A stretch of DNA of 64,000 bases from Candidatus Amoebophilus asiaticus 5a2 (GTDB lineage Bacteria > Bacteroidota > Bacteroidia > Cytophagales > Amoebophilaceae), in contig NC_010830.1 of assembly GCF_000020565.1 (NCBI RefSeq), positions 724,001 to 788,000 of the forward strand. Reading direction: 5' to 3'. A program made the position numbers and the translations under genes. Positions 27,796 through 36,997 of this stretch are shown here, one piece after another (positions within the stretch are counted from its first letter, which is position 1; every line of letters starts with the position of its first letter). The notes beneath the pieces are model-generated. The model searched no databases, had not been told where the DNA came from, and was given only the letters and a program-made list of their open reading frames with translations.

Positions 27796-28043
27796 CTTTT
27801 AAAGCTTATATAATAGTAAGATAATTATCATTAACTTTTAATATTTGTAGTTATAACTTCATATACTGCATTATTAGTAAATAAGTATAATATTTCTGGA
27901 AGCCGGTGGACAAGCTTAGGGAAATGTGATTTGTATATGCTTGAAAAGTTAATCGCTAAGCAGCTTTTTAAAAATCGTGAATCATATAAGGTAAGCTTTC
28001 TTATTTTTACTTAATATATAAAAGCCTATAGCTAAAATTAATA
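27796..28043. other. Intergenic stretch
   Basis: Between the terminator and the next promoter. A 25-codon frame starting at the ATG at about 27938 is too short to support. Nothing else seen. Confidence 0.35.
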
Positions 28044-28074
28044 TTTGATTACAATTTCCTAGAAATTATTTTTG
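28044..28074 (+). promoter_or_regulatory. Bacteroidota promoter of the RsmI-like gene
   Basis: TTTG at 28044-28047, 19 bases, then TATTTTTG at 28067-28074, fitting the phylum consensus. The gene starts 43 bases downstream. Confidence 0.72.
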
Positions 28075-28116
28075 CATGTAAAGCCATTAATTTGGGGTTG
28101 ATAAAAATATTGCTAT

Positions 28117-28845
28117 ATGAATTCTACTAGTTCTGGTAACCTCTATTTAATTCCTGTTCCAATTGTTGCTAATACATACAATCAAGTTTTACCTGAATAT
28201 AATAGATATATTGTTCAGCAAATAGAGCATTTTCTAGTAGAAGATGTATCAAGTGCTAGAAAGCATATTAAAGCTATTGGACATGCTAAACCAATTGCAG
28301 AGTTGCATTTTAATTGTTTAGATAAGCATAATCCTATGCAGGATATAAGATCTTTTATGCAGCCTTTGCAAGAAGGAAAAGATATAGGTGTGTTAGCAGA
28401 GGCTGGCTGTCCTGGAATTGCTGATCCTGGAGCTTGGGTCGTACAGTATGCTCATAAGAATGGTATAACGGTAATCCCATTAGTAGGGCCTTGCTCTATC
28501 TTATTAGCACTTATGGCTTCTGGATTTAATGGACAGAATTTTGCTTTTCACGGATATCTGCCTATTGATAAAGTAGGTAGAAAGCAAGCTATTAAAAAAT
28601 TAGAAATGGCCGCATGGCAAAGTGGGCAAACACAAATTTTTATAGAAACGCCCTACCGTAATGATATTATATTAGAAATATTGTTAGAAACTTGTAGACC
28701 TAGCACTTGGCTTTGTATAGGAAAAAATATTACTGATCCAAAAGGATGGATAAAATCTAATACTATACAAAACTGGAAAGAAGATAAGCATATGCTTCAT
28801 AAAGTACCTACTGTTTTTCTACTTGCTCGTCAAGAACAATTTTAA
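28117..28845 (+). CDS. RsmI-like SAM-dependent methyltransferase
   Basis: 242 residues of the tetrapyrrole-methylase fold. Motifs match the RsmI group: GVLAEAGCPGIADPGAWVVQ (about 90-110), PLVGPCSILLALMASGFNGQ (about 128-147) and GYLPIDKVGRKQAI. RsmI methylates the 2'-O of C1402 in 16S rRNA. The protein is shorter than E. coli RsmI and belongs to the compact version found in Bacteroidota, whose exact target I cannot confirm. A good promoter precedes it. Confidence 0.85.
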   Translation: MNSTSSGNLYLIPVPIVANTYNQVLPEYNRYIVQQIEHFLVEDVSSARKHIKAIGHAKPIAELHFNCLDKHNPMQDIRSFMQPLQEGKDIGVLAEAGCPGIADPGAWVVQYAHKNGITVIPLVGPCSILLALMASGFNGQNFAFHGYLPIDKVGRKQAIKKLEMAAWQSGQTQIFIETPYRNDIILEILLETCRPSTWLCIGKNITDPKGWIKSNTIQNWKEDKHMLHKVPTVFLLARQEQF

Positions 28846-29157
28846 ACCATAAGCTTTAGATCTATAAACAATAAATAGCTTGTTTGCCTAAGTTGCTATC
28901 TATTAGCAACAGGTATTGTGAACCATTGTAGCTTATAGTTATTCTACGATGTTTTATCTTATTAATAATTCATATTCATACAGAATAATTCTCAATTCTC
29001 TGAGTAATAGATATTAGCAATTAAATAATAGAAAACCCCTTCGTATATAATTTTATTTGCCCTATTATACTTGCTGTTACATAGCGGTTATGCTATTGCA
29101 TATCCTACTAACCTTACTCATCAGGTAGATATTGATATTACAGGGTCTTTTTATCAT

Positions 29158-29207
29158 ATAGGTAATAGTAATAATACTGCTTATAGGTAATAGTAATAAT
29201 ACTGCTT
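29158..29207. repeat. 25-bp tandem duplication
   Basis: ATAGGTAATAGTAATAATAC plus CTGCTT-like end occurs twice back to back without a change. Twenty-five is not a multiple of three, so it breaks the reading frame of the surrounding outer-membrane-type gene. Confidence 0.9.
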
Positions 29208-29532
29208 ATACAGCTGCTCCCAGGACCCTTGATAAGGATGGATTTTTTGTATTTAATCCTAGTATAGGCCTTGGATGGTCCTTTAGGCTTATATAAATTT
29301 TTTGACTCATTACTAAAGTCATTTATCTTCCTGATTGCAATGACAAAATATTTTTTTATGTTTGGTGGTGGTGTCAGATATTGTTACTTCTTTAATGAGC
29401 GTTTTTCTGACAATATAAATACTATGACTACCTTATCTGCTCGACAACAATGTTATACTAGCATATACAACTATGATATTTTTCCTGTTGTCTTATTAGG
29501 AGCAAAATATCGTTTACAAACGATAAGATATT

Positions 29533-30521
29533 AGACCTACTGCGAAAGAGGTTGATAAAGAGAGTAGAAAAGGTTAAAATGTAATCCTTGTTATATACTA
29601 AAAGGAATAAGTATGCATTTAACCTACACCAGAATAAGCAAGTACCCATACAATTTTAGAAGAATAACTGGATTGAGGCTAGAAACATTTGATAAATTAG
29701 TTCAAAAAGTAAGGCCTGTCTTTGAAAAGTTAGAAGCGAGCAAGCTGCGCCATGGACGTCGGAGCCATTTACCTACCTTAGAGGATAAACTGCTCTGTGT
29801 TTTGGTATATTACCGCACCTATATTAGCCATGTATTTCTAGGCTACTTATTTAACTTACACAACGCTAACATATGCCGCTTGCTAAGAAAAATGGAGCCC
29901 TTACTAGCTAAGAAAATTAGCATTAAAAAAGATAGGACTTTAACCCCAGACAAGGTATTGCGCATATTAGCAGATGTAAGTGAACAGCCTACGCAAAGAC
30001 CTAGTAAAAAGCAAAAGAAATCTTATTCAGGCAAGAAAAAGAGACATACCATAAAAACAGAGATAGTCATCAGAGAAGATGGGAGAATACTGTCTGTCTC
30101 CAAATCACATAAAGGAAGAGTGCATGACTTTAAAATCCGTAAAGGAGAAAAACCCTTACCTAAAGAAAGCTTAAAGCTGGCAGATAGTGGTTATCAAGGC
30201 TGGCAAAAGCTACAGAGCAATGTAATGATACCCTACAAAAAGAGCCGTAAGCGGCCATTAACCAAAGAGCAAAAAGACCATAACAGAAAGCTAGCCTCCA
30301 TACGCATGAAGGTAGAGCATAAGATAAGAGAGATCAAGGTATTTAAAATTATGGCAGAGGTATACAGGAATTTTCAGAAAAAATATAACCTTCGCTTTAA
30401 CATTATATCCGGGCTTATAAACTTCAAGTACGCTTTTTAACAAATAATGTCGCTAGAGCCAAGCTCCCTTCTTTATTTTATTTAAAATTCTACTCTATTT
30501 TACCTCTTTCGCAGTAGGTCT
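29533..30521 (+). mobile_element. IS5-like insertion sequence (ISL2-type), copy 2
   Basis: 989 bases with perfect 20-bp terminal inverted repeats (AGACCTACTGCGAAAGAGGT). ATT is duplicated on both sides (29530-29532 and 30522-30524), as for copy 1. The end sequences differ from those of copy 1 at several positions, in line with the diverged transposase. Inserted in the 3' part of a decayed outer-membrane-type gene. Confidence 0.9.
29613..30440 (+). CDS. IS5-family DDE transposase (copy 2)
   Basis: 275 residues, intact, same length and domain order as the copy at 15463. The DDE residues are conserved: LADVSEQP, LADSGYQGW and KVEHKIRE. About 91 percent identical to copy 1 by hand count. Because both copies keep open frames and matching ends, either could be active. 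Confidence 0.92.
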   Translation: MHLTYTRISKYPYNFRRITGLRLETFDKLVQKVRPVFEKLEASKLRHGRRSHLPTLEDKLLCVLVYYRTYISHVFLGYLFNLHNANICRLLRKMEPLLAKKISIKKDRTLTPDKVLRILADVSEQPTQRPSKKQKKSYSGKKKRHTIKTEIVIREDGRILSVSKSHKGRVHDFKIRKGEKPLPKESLKLADSGYQGWQKLQSNVMIPYKKSRKRPLTKEQKDHNRKLASIRMKVEHKIREIKVFKIMAEVYRNFQKKYNLRFNIISGLINFKYAF

Positions 30522-30778
30522 ATTAGAACTGAATTTTCCTGTTGCACCTAGAAACTCTAGCTTTGATGCTATAGGTAGCTTCTGAGCTTTACTTAGCAGT
30601 TTGCAATTAAGCTCCCTTATTTCAAGCTAATATTAGCAATGAATCTAATCTAACTTTTAAGTTAAATTAGTACTGAAATTCTTAAGGCTATTGAGTTATT
30701 CTTTTAGTAATTACATAGTAATATAATGTTTGTTTATCTTTATACGATTCCTTGCTTATAATTTATTACACAAAGAGC

Positions 30779-32062
30779 ATGTACGACTTTATTGCAAATT
30801 TACGTTGGCGTGGAATGATACATGATATCACGCCAGGTTTAGAAGCCCAGTTACAAAAAGAGATGATAACTGGTTATATTGGTTTTGATCCTACAGCTCC
30901 TTCATTGCATGTAGGAAATCTGGCTACTATTATGCTGCTTAAACATTTTCAACTAGCAGGACATAAGCCTATTGCCGTAGTAGGGGGTGCTACAGGGATG
31001 ATTGGAGATCCTTCATTTAAGTCAACTGAAAGAAAATTCTTGTCCGAAGAAGAATTGCTACATAATCAATCATGCATTATGAAACAGTTGAAGTGTTTTT
31101 TAGATTTCTCCTCGAGTGCCAATACAGCCGAGTTACTCAACAATATAGATTGGTTTAAAGACTTTGGTTTCTTGAGATTTCTTCGTGAAGTAGGCAAGCA
31201 TATTTCTATTAATTATATGATGGCTAAAGAGTCTGTAAAAAGGCGCTTAGAAGATGGTATTTCATTTACTGAGTTTTCTTACCAGTTGCTACAAGGATAT
31301 GATTTTTATTATTTATATAATACAAAAGGTGTAAAACTACAAATGGGTGGGGCAGATCAATGGGGAAATCTTACCACAGGTATAGAACTAATTCGTAGAA
31401 AAACTGGTGAAGAGGCTTTTGCTTTAACTGCACCACTTATCACAAAGGCAGATGGTACTAAGTTTGGTAAGTCAGAACAAGGTAATATTTGGTTAGACTC
31501 TACTATGACATCACCATATGAATTTTATCAATTTTGGTTAAATTGTACAGATGAAGATGCTTGTAGGTTGATTAAAGTATTTACACTGTTAAGCAAAGAA
31601 GAAATAGATAATCTTATTGAATTACATGTGCAAGCTCCACATCAGCGTATCTTACAAAAACAAATAGCTAAAGAGCTTACTATTAGGGTTCATTCTGAAA
31701 CTGACTATATGCAGGCTAGAAAGACCTCAGAGTTACTTTTTGGTCATGCTACGGCAGAAGATTTGTGGGAACTGAGCGAGAAAGACTTTAAAGTTATTTT
31801 TAAAAGCATTCCAGAAGTACACATAACGCTTACACAACTAACAGAAGCAGAACATATGTTAGATTTGGTTGCTAGTACAGGCTTTGGAATTATGTTTAAC
31901 TCTAAAGGTGAAGTGCGTAGAGCAATACAAGAAGGAAGTTTATCTGTTAATAAAGAAAAAATAACAGATCCTCTTCAAAAACCTAATTTAAAGCTACTAC
32001 AAGATAAATACTTGTTGGTACAGCGTGGTAAGAAGCACCATTATCTCATAAAAGTAAGTTAG
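30779..32062 (+). CDS. tyrS: Tyrosyl-tRNA synthetase
   Basis: 427 residues from the ATG at 30779, giving [16 protein letters not shown]; a TTG 27 bases earlier is unlikely. The HIGH-type motif is HVGN from H44, the tyrosine-binding region includes [10 protein letters not shown], and the KMSKS-type loop is KFGKS from K228, as in bacterial TyrRS. The C-terminal S4 RNA-binding domain lies at about 360-425. All expected residues are present. Convergent with yifB. Confidence 0.97.
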   Translation: MYDFIANLRWRGMIHDITPGLEAQLQKEMITGYIGFDPTAPSLHVGNLATIMLLKHFQLAGHKPIAVVGGATGMIGDPSFKSTERKFLSEEELLHNQSCIMKQLKCFLDFSSSANTAELLNNIDWFKDFGFLRFLREVGKHISINYMMAKESVKRRLEDGISFTEFSYQLLQGYDFYYLYNTKGVKLQMGGADQWGNLTTGIELIRRKTGEEAFALTAPLITKADGTKFGKSEQGNIWLDSTMTSPYEFYQFWLNCTDEDACRLIKVFTLLSKEEIDNLIELHVQAPHQRILQKQIAKELTIRVHSETDYMQARKTSELLFGHATAEDLWELSEKDFKVIFKSIPEVHITLTQLTEAEHMLDLVASTGFGIMFNSKGEVRRAIQEGSLSVNKEKITDPLQKPNLKLLQDKYLLVQRGKKHHYLIKVS

Positions 32063-32073
32063 ACTATATAATG

Positions 32074-33612
32074 TTAGCTGCCCCAGGTTTGTCTATCTAA
32101 GCTTCTATAATGTATAGCTTCGGCTAAGTGGTTTTCTCCAATAGTTTCGCTATTGGCTAGATCTGCAATAGTACGTGATACTTTAAGTATTCTATCATAC
32201 GCTCTAGCAGAGAGTCCCAGTCTTTCCATGGCTGTCTTAAGCAGATTTTGTCCTAACTTAGAAATACAACAAATATCTTTTACCATGGCCGAAGGCATCA
32301 TAGCATTCGTATAGATGCCACTATGTTTTTTGAAACGCTCTTGTTGTATATTTCTGGCCTCGATTACTCTAGCTTGTATAGCAGCACTATCCTCTACCTT
32401 TCGTTTGGCAGTCATCTCATCAAAAGGTACAGGAGTAACTTCTATATGTAAGTCAATTCTATCTAATAAAGGCCCACTAACCTTATTTAAATAACGTTGT
32501 ACGGCTGATGGGGGACATACACATTCTTTACTAGGATGGTTATAATATCCACAGGGGCATGGATTCATACTAGCAATGAGCATAAAATTAGCAGGAAAGT
32601 CAACTGATATTTTAGCACGGGCCACTGTTACTTTTCTTTCTTCTAAAGGTTGCCGCATGACTTCTAGCACGCTTCTTTTGAACTCAGGCAATTCATCTAA
32701 AAATAATACACCATTGTGTGCTAAAGAGATTTCGCCTGGCTGTGGTATTGTGCCACCACCTACTAGAGCCACGTCACTGATAGTATGATGAGGAGAGCGG
32801 AAGGGTCTGCTTGTCATAAGTGTACCTTGTTTGCCTAGCTTCCCTACCACAGAGTATACTTTGGTAGTTTCTAAAGCTTCATGTAAGTTAAAGCTGGGCA
32901 AAATAGAGGGGATACGCTTAGCTAGCATAGTTTTGCCAGCACCAGGAGGGCCTACCATAATAACATTATGTCCACCTGCAGCCGCAATTTCCAAAGCTCT
33001 TTTTATATTCTCTTGCCCTTGTACGTCTGCAAAGTCTAAAGCATAACTTTGTACTTTTTCAGCAAATATTTCTCTAGTATCTATTGTCAGCGGTTCTATA
33101 TGTTGGCTTCCAGAAAAGAAAGCTAAGGTCTCTTGGATATTTTTGACCGGTATAATGTCTAGGTTATTGACAATAGCAGCTTCGTGCGCATTTTCTTGCG
33201 GTAGTACAAATCCTTTAAATTTTTTAGCACGTGCTTCTATAGCAATTGGCAATGCTCCTTTAATGGAACGCAAAGTACCATCTAAAGCAAGTTCACCCAT
33301 TATTACATACTCCCCTAATTGACGAAGGGCATATTGTTTGGAAGCTTGTAAAATACATAGGGCAATCGGTAAATCATAAGCGGCTCCTTCTTTGCGAATG
33401 TCTGCAGGAGCTAAGTTAACAATTACACGCTGGCGAGGCATTTCACAACCTATATGTTTAAGAACAGATTCTATCCGATGTTGACTTTCTTTAATAGCAT
33501 TGTCAGGCAGCCCAACCATATAGAGGTGAGTCCCTTGAACTATATTGACTTCTATAGATATTAGAGAAGCGCTAACTCCATATACAGCGCCACCAAAAGT
33601 GCTTGTTATCAT
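32074..33612 (-). CDS. yifB: YifB/ComM family Mg-chelatase-like AAA ATPase
   Basis: 512 residues, full length. The N-terminal ChlI-like domain (about 20-140) includes VGLPDNAIKESQHRI. The AAA core has the Walker A MVGPPGAGKTMLAKRIP (about 217-233) and SRPFRSPHHTISDVALVGGG; four cysteines (CPCGYYNHPSKECVC) near residue 350 are the usual insertion. In naturally competent bacteria ComM is a branch-migration helicase used in transformation. Here only the family is certain; no other competence gene is visible. Confidence 0.92.
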   Translation of the reverse strand: MITSTFGGAVYGVSASLISIEVNIVQGTHLYMVGLPDNAIKESQHRIESVLKHIGCEMPRQRVIVNLAPADIRKEGAAYDLPIALCILQASKQYALRQLGEYVIMGELALDGTLRSIKGALPIAIEARAKKFKGFVLPQENAHEAAIVNNLDIIPVKNIQETLAFFSGSQHIEPLTIDTREIFAEKVQSYALDFADVQGQENIKRALEIAAAGGHNVIMVGPPGAGKTMLAKRIPSILPSFNLHEALETTKVYSVVGKLGKQGTLMTSRPFRSPHHTISDVALVGGGTIPQPGEISLAHNGVLFLDELPEFKRSVLEVMRQPLEERKVTVARAKISVDFPANFMLIASMNPCPCGYYNHPSKECVCPPSAVQRYLNKVSGPLLDRIDLHIEVTPVPFDEMTAKRKVEDSAAIQARVIEARNIQQERFKKHSGIYTNAMMPSAMVKDICCISKLGQNLLKTAMERLGLSARAYDRILKVSRTIADLANSETIGENHLAEAIHYRSLDRQTWGS

Positions 33613-33853
33613 AATTAAATGCTCTCTGTTAACTACGAATGTTTGAAGTTACTCTATTAGATTTTAATTAGTCTAATCTAAGCAGATTCACTAACTCAAC
33701 CAAAAATTTATTTATAAAGCTTGAATAGTTGTGTACAGAAGTATTGAATGGCTAGCTGTTAGATATAGAAATATTGATGCTAGCATACTTAATTTTAAAT
33801 TGTATTGCACCACAAGTATTCAAGGTTAATGGAAGCTCTATAAAATCTGCTAC

Positions 33854-35158
33854 TTACTTACTAGTTAATGGGGCTTTTAAAAGTGTTATCCCTATGTTAC
33901 AATTTAAACATTTCTTTTGAGTACAAAAGTTATTAAAAAGTTCTATAAGTGCTTGTGAATCAAAAGCATTCTCTACTTGCATACCTAACTTTTTCCATTT
34001 ATGAGTTATGTTATTATGTTCAGGTGGTAAGCTTTGAAGTAATGCTATAGCTCCATCAATATAAGAAGACTGATCATGTGATTTTCCATAGGCTACTAAC
34101 AAAGGTACGACGGTATTAATAAAAATATTTTCAATACTGCTTACACCTAGGCCTGGTACTTTTCTTGTACTTGATTTTTCAAAAGTATAGTGTTGTTGCC
34201 AGTAGCTAGATTGTATAATGCATAGTTCGTTCCTTAATATCTCTGGGCGTGTATGTATTAACCAATCAAGTAGATGCTCTTGTTGGTGTAGTATTTGTGC
34301 TAACTGGGATATACGTATGGTAGGAAAGTTGGCTGGACGGAGTCTAAAGAACTTCCAATGTATTTTACTGAGTTTTGCTGTATTAAGCTGATACTTATGT
34401 GATAAATAAGTATATTCTTGGACTAGACTAGCTCTATAGCTATCTGGGATTTCTTTATTGTTGGTGGTCAAAAGGCCAGCCTGTCCTAACAGTAATGCTT
34501 CAAGCTGTAAAGGCTGGTTTCTATGTTTCTTAATTATTTTTAGTGGTAAAGTTAAGCTTAACTCTAACATAGCAGCACTATTAATCTTGAAGCCAAAGTT
34601 ATAAGCTAACAGTTGGTAGGCTGTTTCTTCCCAATCTCCTTGGTTATTAGCTAATAGCTGGTATACAAGCGAGTTCTTATTAGTAAGCCTTTGAAAAAGT
34701 GCTTTATCTAACATAGAGGTTTTTACAATATCTGCTACTTGGTGTATTTGATTTTCACATGGTATGGTTCTTGGTACTTGAATTAGCTCTTGATATTGTT
34801 GTAAGAGGGTAGGTGAAGTCCTGTTTTTCAAGCTTAAGGTAGGTAATATGGTGTTATCTTTATGTTGAATAGTTTTGTCATTATCCCAAACTACATGCAA
34901 AATAACATTTTCGTAGGCTGGATCTAAATGATGTTTATGCGCTTGCCAAGCAGAGGCTTCTACATGTAATTCTATATGACCATGCCAGCTAATATCATTA
35001 AGTATAACATGCGCATTTAAAAAGTCAGGTCCTGCATGGTCGTTACTTATACCTGGCGAAAGAATGATTAGTTTCTCACCTTGGCAAGTAGTTAGATTCT
35101 GTTTGTCAAAATATTGAAACTTCCAAATATAGTGTAAATACTCTTCTTGTATTTTCAT
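33854..35158 (-). CDS. DUF2851 family protein
   Basis: 434 residues. The N-terminal part is very characteristic of DUF2851 of Bacteroidota: EEYLHYIWKFQYFDKQNL, then SNDHAGPDFLNAHVILND and HVEASAWQAHKHHLDPAYEN. The acidic and histidine residues around GPDF and ELHVEASAW recall restriction-endonuclease-like folds, which is inference only. Function unknown. Four cysteines near the C-terminus (CTQKKCLNCNIG) may bind a metal. Cytoplasmic, no partner in view. Confidence 0.82.
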   Translation of the reverse strand: MKIQEEYLHYIWKFQYFDKQNLTTCQGEKLIILSPGISNDHAGPDFLNAHVILNDISWHGHIELHVEASAWQAHKHHLDPAYENVILHVVWDNDKTIQHKDNTILPTLSLKNRTSPTLLQQYQELIQVPRTIPCENQIHQVADIVKTSMLDKALFQRLTNKNSLVYQLLANNQGDWEETAYQLLAYNFGFKINSAAMLELSLTLPLKIIKKHRNQPLQLEALLLGQAGLLTTNNKEIPDSYRASLVQEYTYLSHKYQLNTAKLSKIHWKFFRLRPANFPTIRISQLAQILHQQEHLLDWLIHTRPEILRNELCIIQSSYWQQHYTFEKSSTRKVPGLGVSSIENIFINTVVPLLVAYGKSHDQSSYIDGAIALLQSLPPEHNNITHKWKKLGMQVENAFDSQALIELFNNFCTQKKCLNCNIGITLLKAPLTSK

Positions 35159-35520
35159 ATGCTTACTGATACCATATATACCAATTACTCATAATAGTAC
35201 TTATATTGTTATAGATTTTATTGTAACGTTATGATAGTTAAATGTTAAAAATATTACAATAATATTACTTGGATTTTTATGCTTAATAATTGTGCTTTTA
35301 CCAAGAAAGAGAATTTATATTTAATGTTCCTTGTATAAAATAAAAAATAGGATAATAACTAAATTTAGTATTTGAAGCAGATGGAGATGAGTTGTAAAGT
35401 TTTTATAAATAGGTCTGTAAATTTTCTTTTTATATAGCTATATATGAATAAAATTATAATATTTCATTGCTTTACTTTTTAAATAGTTCTTAATTTTACA
35501 GTAGCTATCAAAAATAATTT
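35159..35520. other. Intergenic stretch before tRNA-Leu
   Basis: About 360 AT-rich bases holding the divergent control regions of the DUF2851 gene and the tRNA. I see no clear promoter match and no gene. Confidence 0.4.
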
Positions 35521-35602
35521 GCGCAAGTGGTGAAATTGGTAGACACGCCATCTTGAGGGGGTGGTTCCGTTAGGTGTGGGGGTTCGAATCCCCCCTTGCG
35601 CA
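35521..35602 (+). tRNA. tRNA-Leu (GAG)
   Basis: Folds as a class II tRNA. The acceptor stem pairs GCGCAAG (35521) with CTTGCGC (ending 35601), discriminator A at 35602. The D arm is GTGAAATTGGTAGAC, the leucine type. The anticodon stem CCATC/GGTGG encloses the loop TTGAGGG, anticodon GAG. A variable arm follows, and the T arm is GGGGG TTCGAAT CCCCC. CCA is not encoded. The ATG within its 3' half is not the start of the next gene. Confidence 0.95.
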
Positions 35603-35642
35603 CATACAAGTCACATATAGCTACTATAAAGACTTTGATCTT

Positions 35643-36701
35643 ATGCAACTTAATCTACCATTATTTAAAAAAGTCAGTGAAACACCCGGTGCTCCCGGAT
35701 TTGAGCAGCGTATTCGCCAACTAATTATAGAGGAAATAAGAACTTTTGTAGACCATGTAGAGGTTGACCATATGGGTAATCTTATTGCTGTAAAATATGG
35801 TGTTCAGCAACCAAGCCATGAAAAGAAAGTAATGGTAGCAGCACATATGGATGAGTTGGGGCTGATAGTTAAATACATAGACCAAGAAGGTTTTATTAGG
35901 TTTCATACATTAGGTGGATTTGATCCTAGAAGTCTTATTGGTCAGCGGGTGATCATACATGGTAAGCAAGATTTGGTAGGCGTCATCGGCATAAAAGCCA
36001 TACATTTTATGACAGAAGAAGAAAGGAAACGCCCACTCGAAATTAGTGATTTATACATTGACATAGGTAGAACGCAACAACAGGCTGCGACCTATATATC
36101 TATAGGTGATTCTATTACACGCGAAAGAAGCTTGATAGAGTTAGGTAATTGTATTACTGGCAAGTCGCTAGATAATCGAACAGGTGTATTTGTGCTTATA
36201 GAAGCACTACGTACCCTACAAGAAGTACCTTATGATGTTTATGCTGTTTTTACAGTGCAAGAGGAAGTGGGCCTACGAGGTGCACAAGTGGCTGCACATC
36301 ATATTGAGCCTTATTTTAGCTTGGCATTAGATACCAGTACTTCATTAGATGTGCCTAATGTGCAACCCCATGATAGGGTCGCTAGATTAGGTGATGGGGC
36401 AGGAATTAAAATTATGGATGGCCATACCATATGTGACTGTCGAATGGTAGACTATCTGAAGACAATAGCAACTCAACATAATATTGCTTGGCAAACAGAT
36501 ATTAAAGCAGTAGGAGGAACTGATACTGCTCCCTTGCAACGTATGCCTAAAAAAGGATCTATTGCAGGAGCCTTAAGTATTCCTATACGCTATGCTCACC
36601 AAGTGGTAGAAGTAGTACATCAAGCCGATGCAATATCTGCTATACAGCTTTTACAACAAGCTTTAGTTGGCTTAGATACTTATAGTTGGGAGCAAGTTTA
36701 G
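35643..36701 (+). CDS. M42 family metallo-aminopeptidase
   Basis: 352 residues from the ATG at 35643; an earlier ATG at 35574 lies inside the tRNA and is rejected. The co-catalytic metal ligands are visible: H68 in AAHMDELG, the aspartate of SLDNRTG, the glutamate pair in QEEVGLRG, the aspartate of LALDTS and the histidine of RYAHQVVE. M42 enzymes (FrvX, PepA-type glutamyl aminopeptidases) form large cytoplasmic tetrahedral assemblies that trim peptides. It lies 40 bases after tRNA-Leu. Confidence 0.92.
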   Translation: MQLNLPLFKKVSETPGAPGFEQRIRQLIIEEIRTFVDHVEVDHMGNLIAVKYGVQQPSHEKKVMVAAHMDELGLIVKYIDQEGFIRFHTLGGFDPRSLIGQRVIIHGKQDLVGVIGIKAIHFMTEEERKRPLEISDLYIDIGRTQQQAATYISIGDSITRERSLIELGNCITGKSLDNRTGVFVLIEALRTLQEVPYDVYAVFTVQEEVGLRGAQVAAHHIEPYFSLALDTSTSLDVPNVQPHDRVARLGDGAGIKIMDGHTICDCRMVDYLKTIATQHNIAWQTDIKAVGGTDTAPLQRMPKKGSIAGALSIPIRYAHQVVEVVHQADAISAIQLLQQALVGLDTYSWEQV

Positions 36702-36997
36702 TTAGTAATAAAATATACATTGAGCAGTTGATCATGAGATTATTTTAAGCTAACCTGAAAGAGTATAACTTCAATGGTATATCCTACCAGAGAAGCCTTT
36801 TTATACATTCTCTACCACTAAAATGAGGTGTGATACATCTTAGAATAGAACATTTTTGACCTGTATAACCCACCAGAGTCTATCCTCGATGGGTATATAG
36901 GCTGGCTTATGCAGGAAGATAGAAAACCAACACACCTTAGTTAGATTGTCCGACAAAGACGTGTAGGGATGATTCTATTTTTTTTCAAATTAACATG

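Larger units (their letters stand above)
29032..30585 (+). pseudogene. Decayed outer-membrane-type protein gene carrying IS copy 2
   Basis: A start-less frame at about 29032 reads as a signal peptide (ILFALLYLLLHSGYAIAY) followed by VDIDITGSFYHIGNSNNTAY. A 25-bp tandem duplication (29158-29182 and 29183-29207) shifts the frame; skipping it continues as TAAPRTLDKDGFFVFNPSIG, a typical barrel strand pattern. Another shift near 29285 leads into FFMFGGGVRYCYFFNERFSD and LLGAKYRLQTIRY. After the IS, a third frame gives ELNFPVAPRNSSFDAIGSF and a stop at 30583-30585. So the gene had lost its start and acquired frameshifts; the IS lies close to its 3' end. The original protein was about 200 residues, probably a beta barrel. 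Confidence 0.6.

Noticed and set aside
30752-30778. TTG start for tyrS
   Set aside because: The ATG at 30779 gives the normal family N-terminus.
35574-35642. Earlier ATG for the M42 aminopeptidase
   Set aside because: It lies within the T arm of tRNA-Leu and adds residues unlike the family N-terminus; the ATG at 35643 fits.
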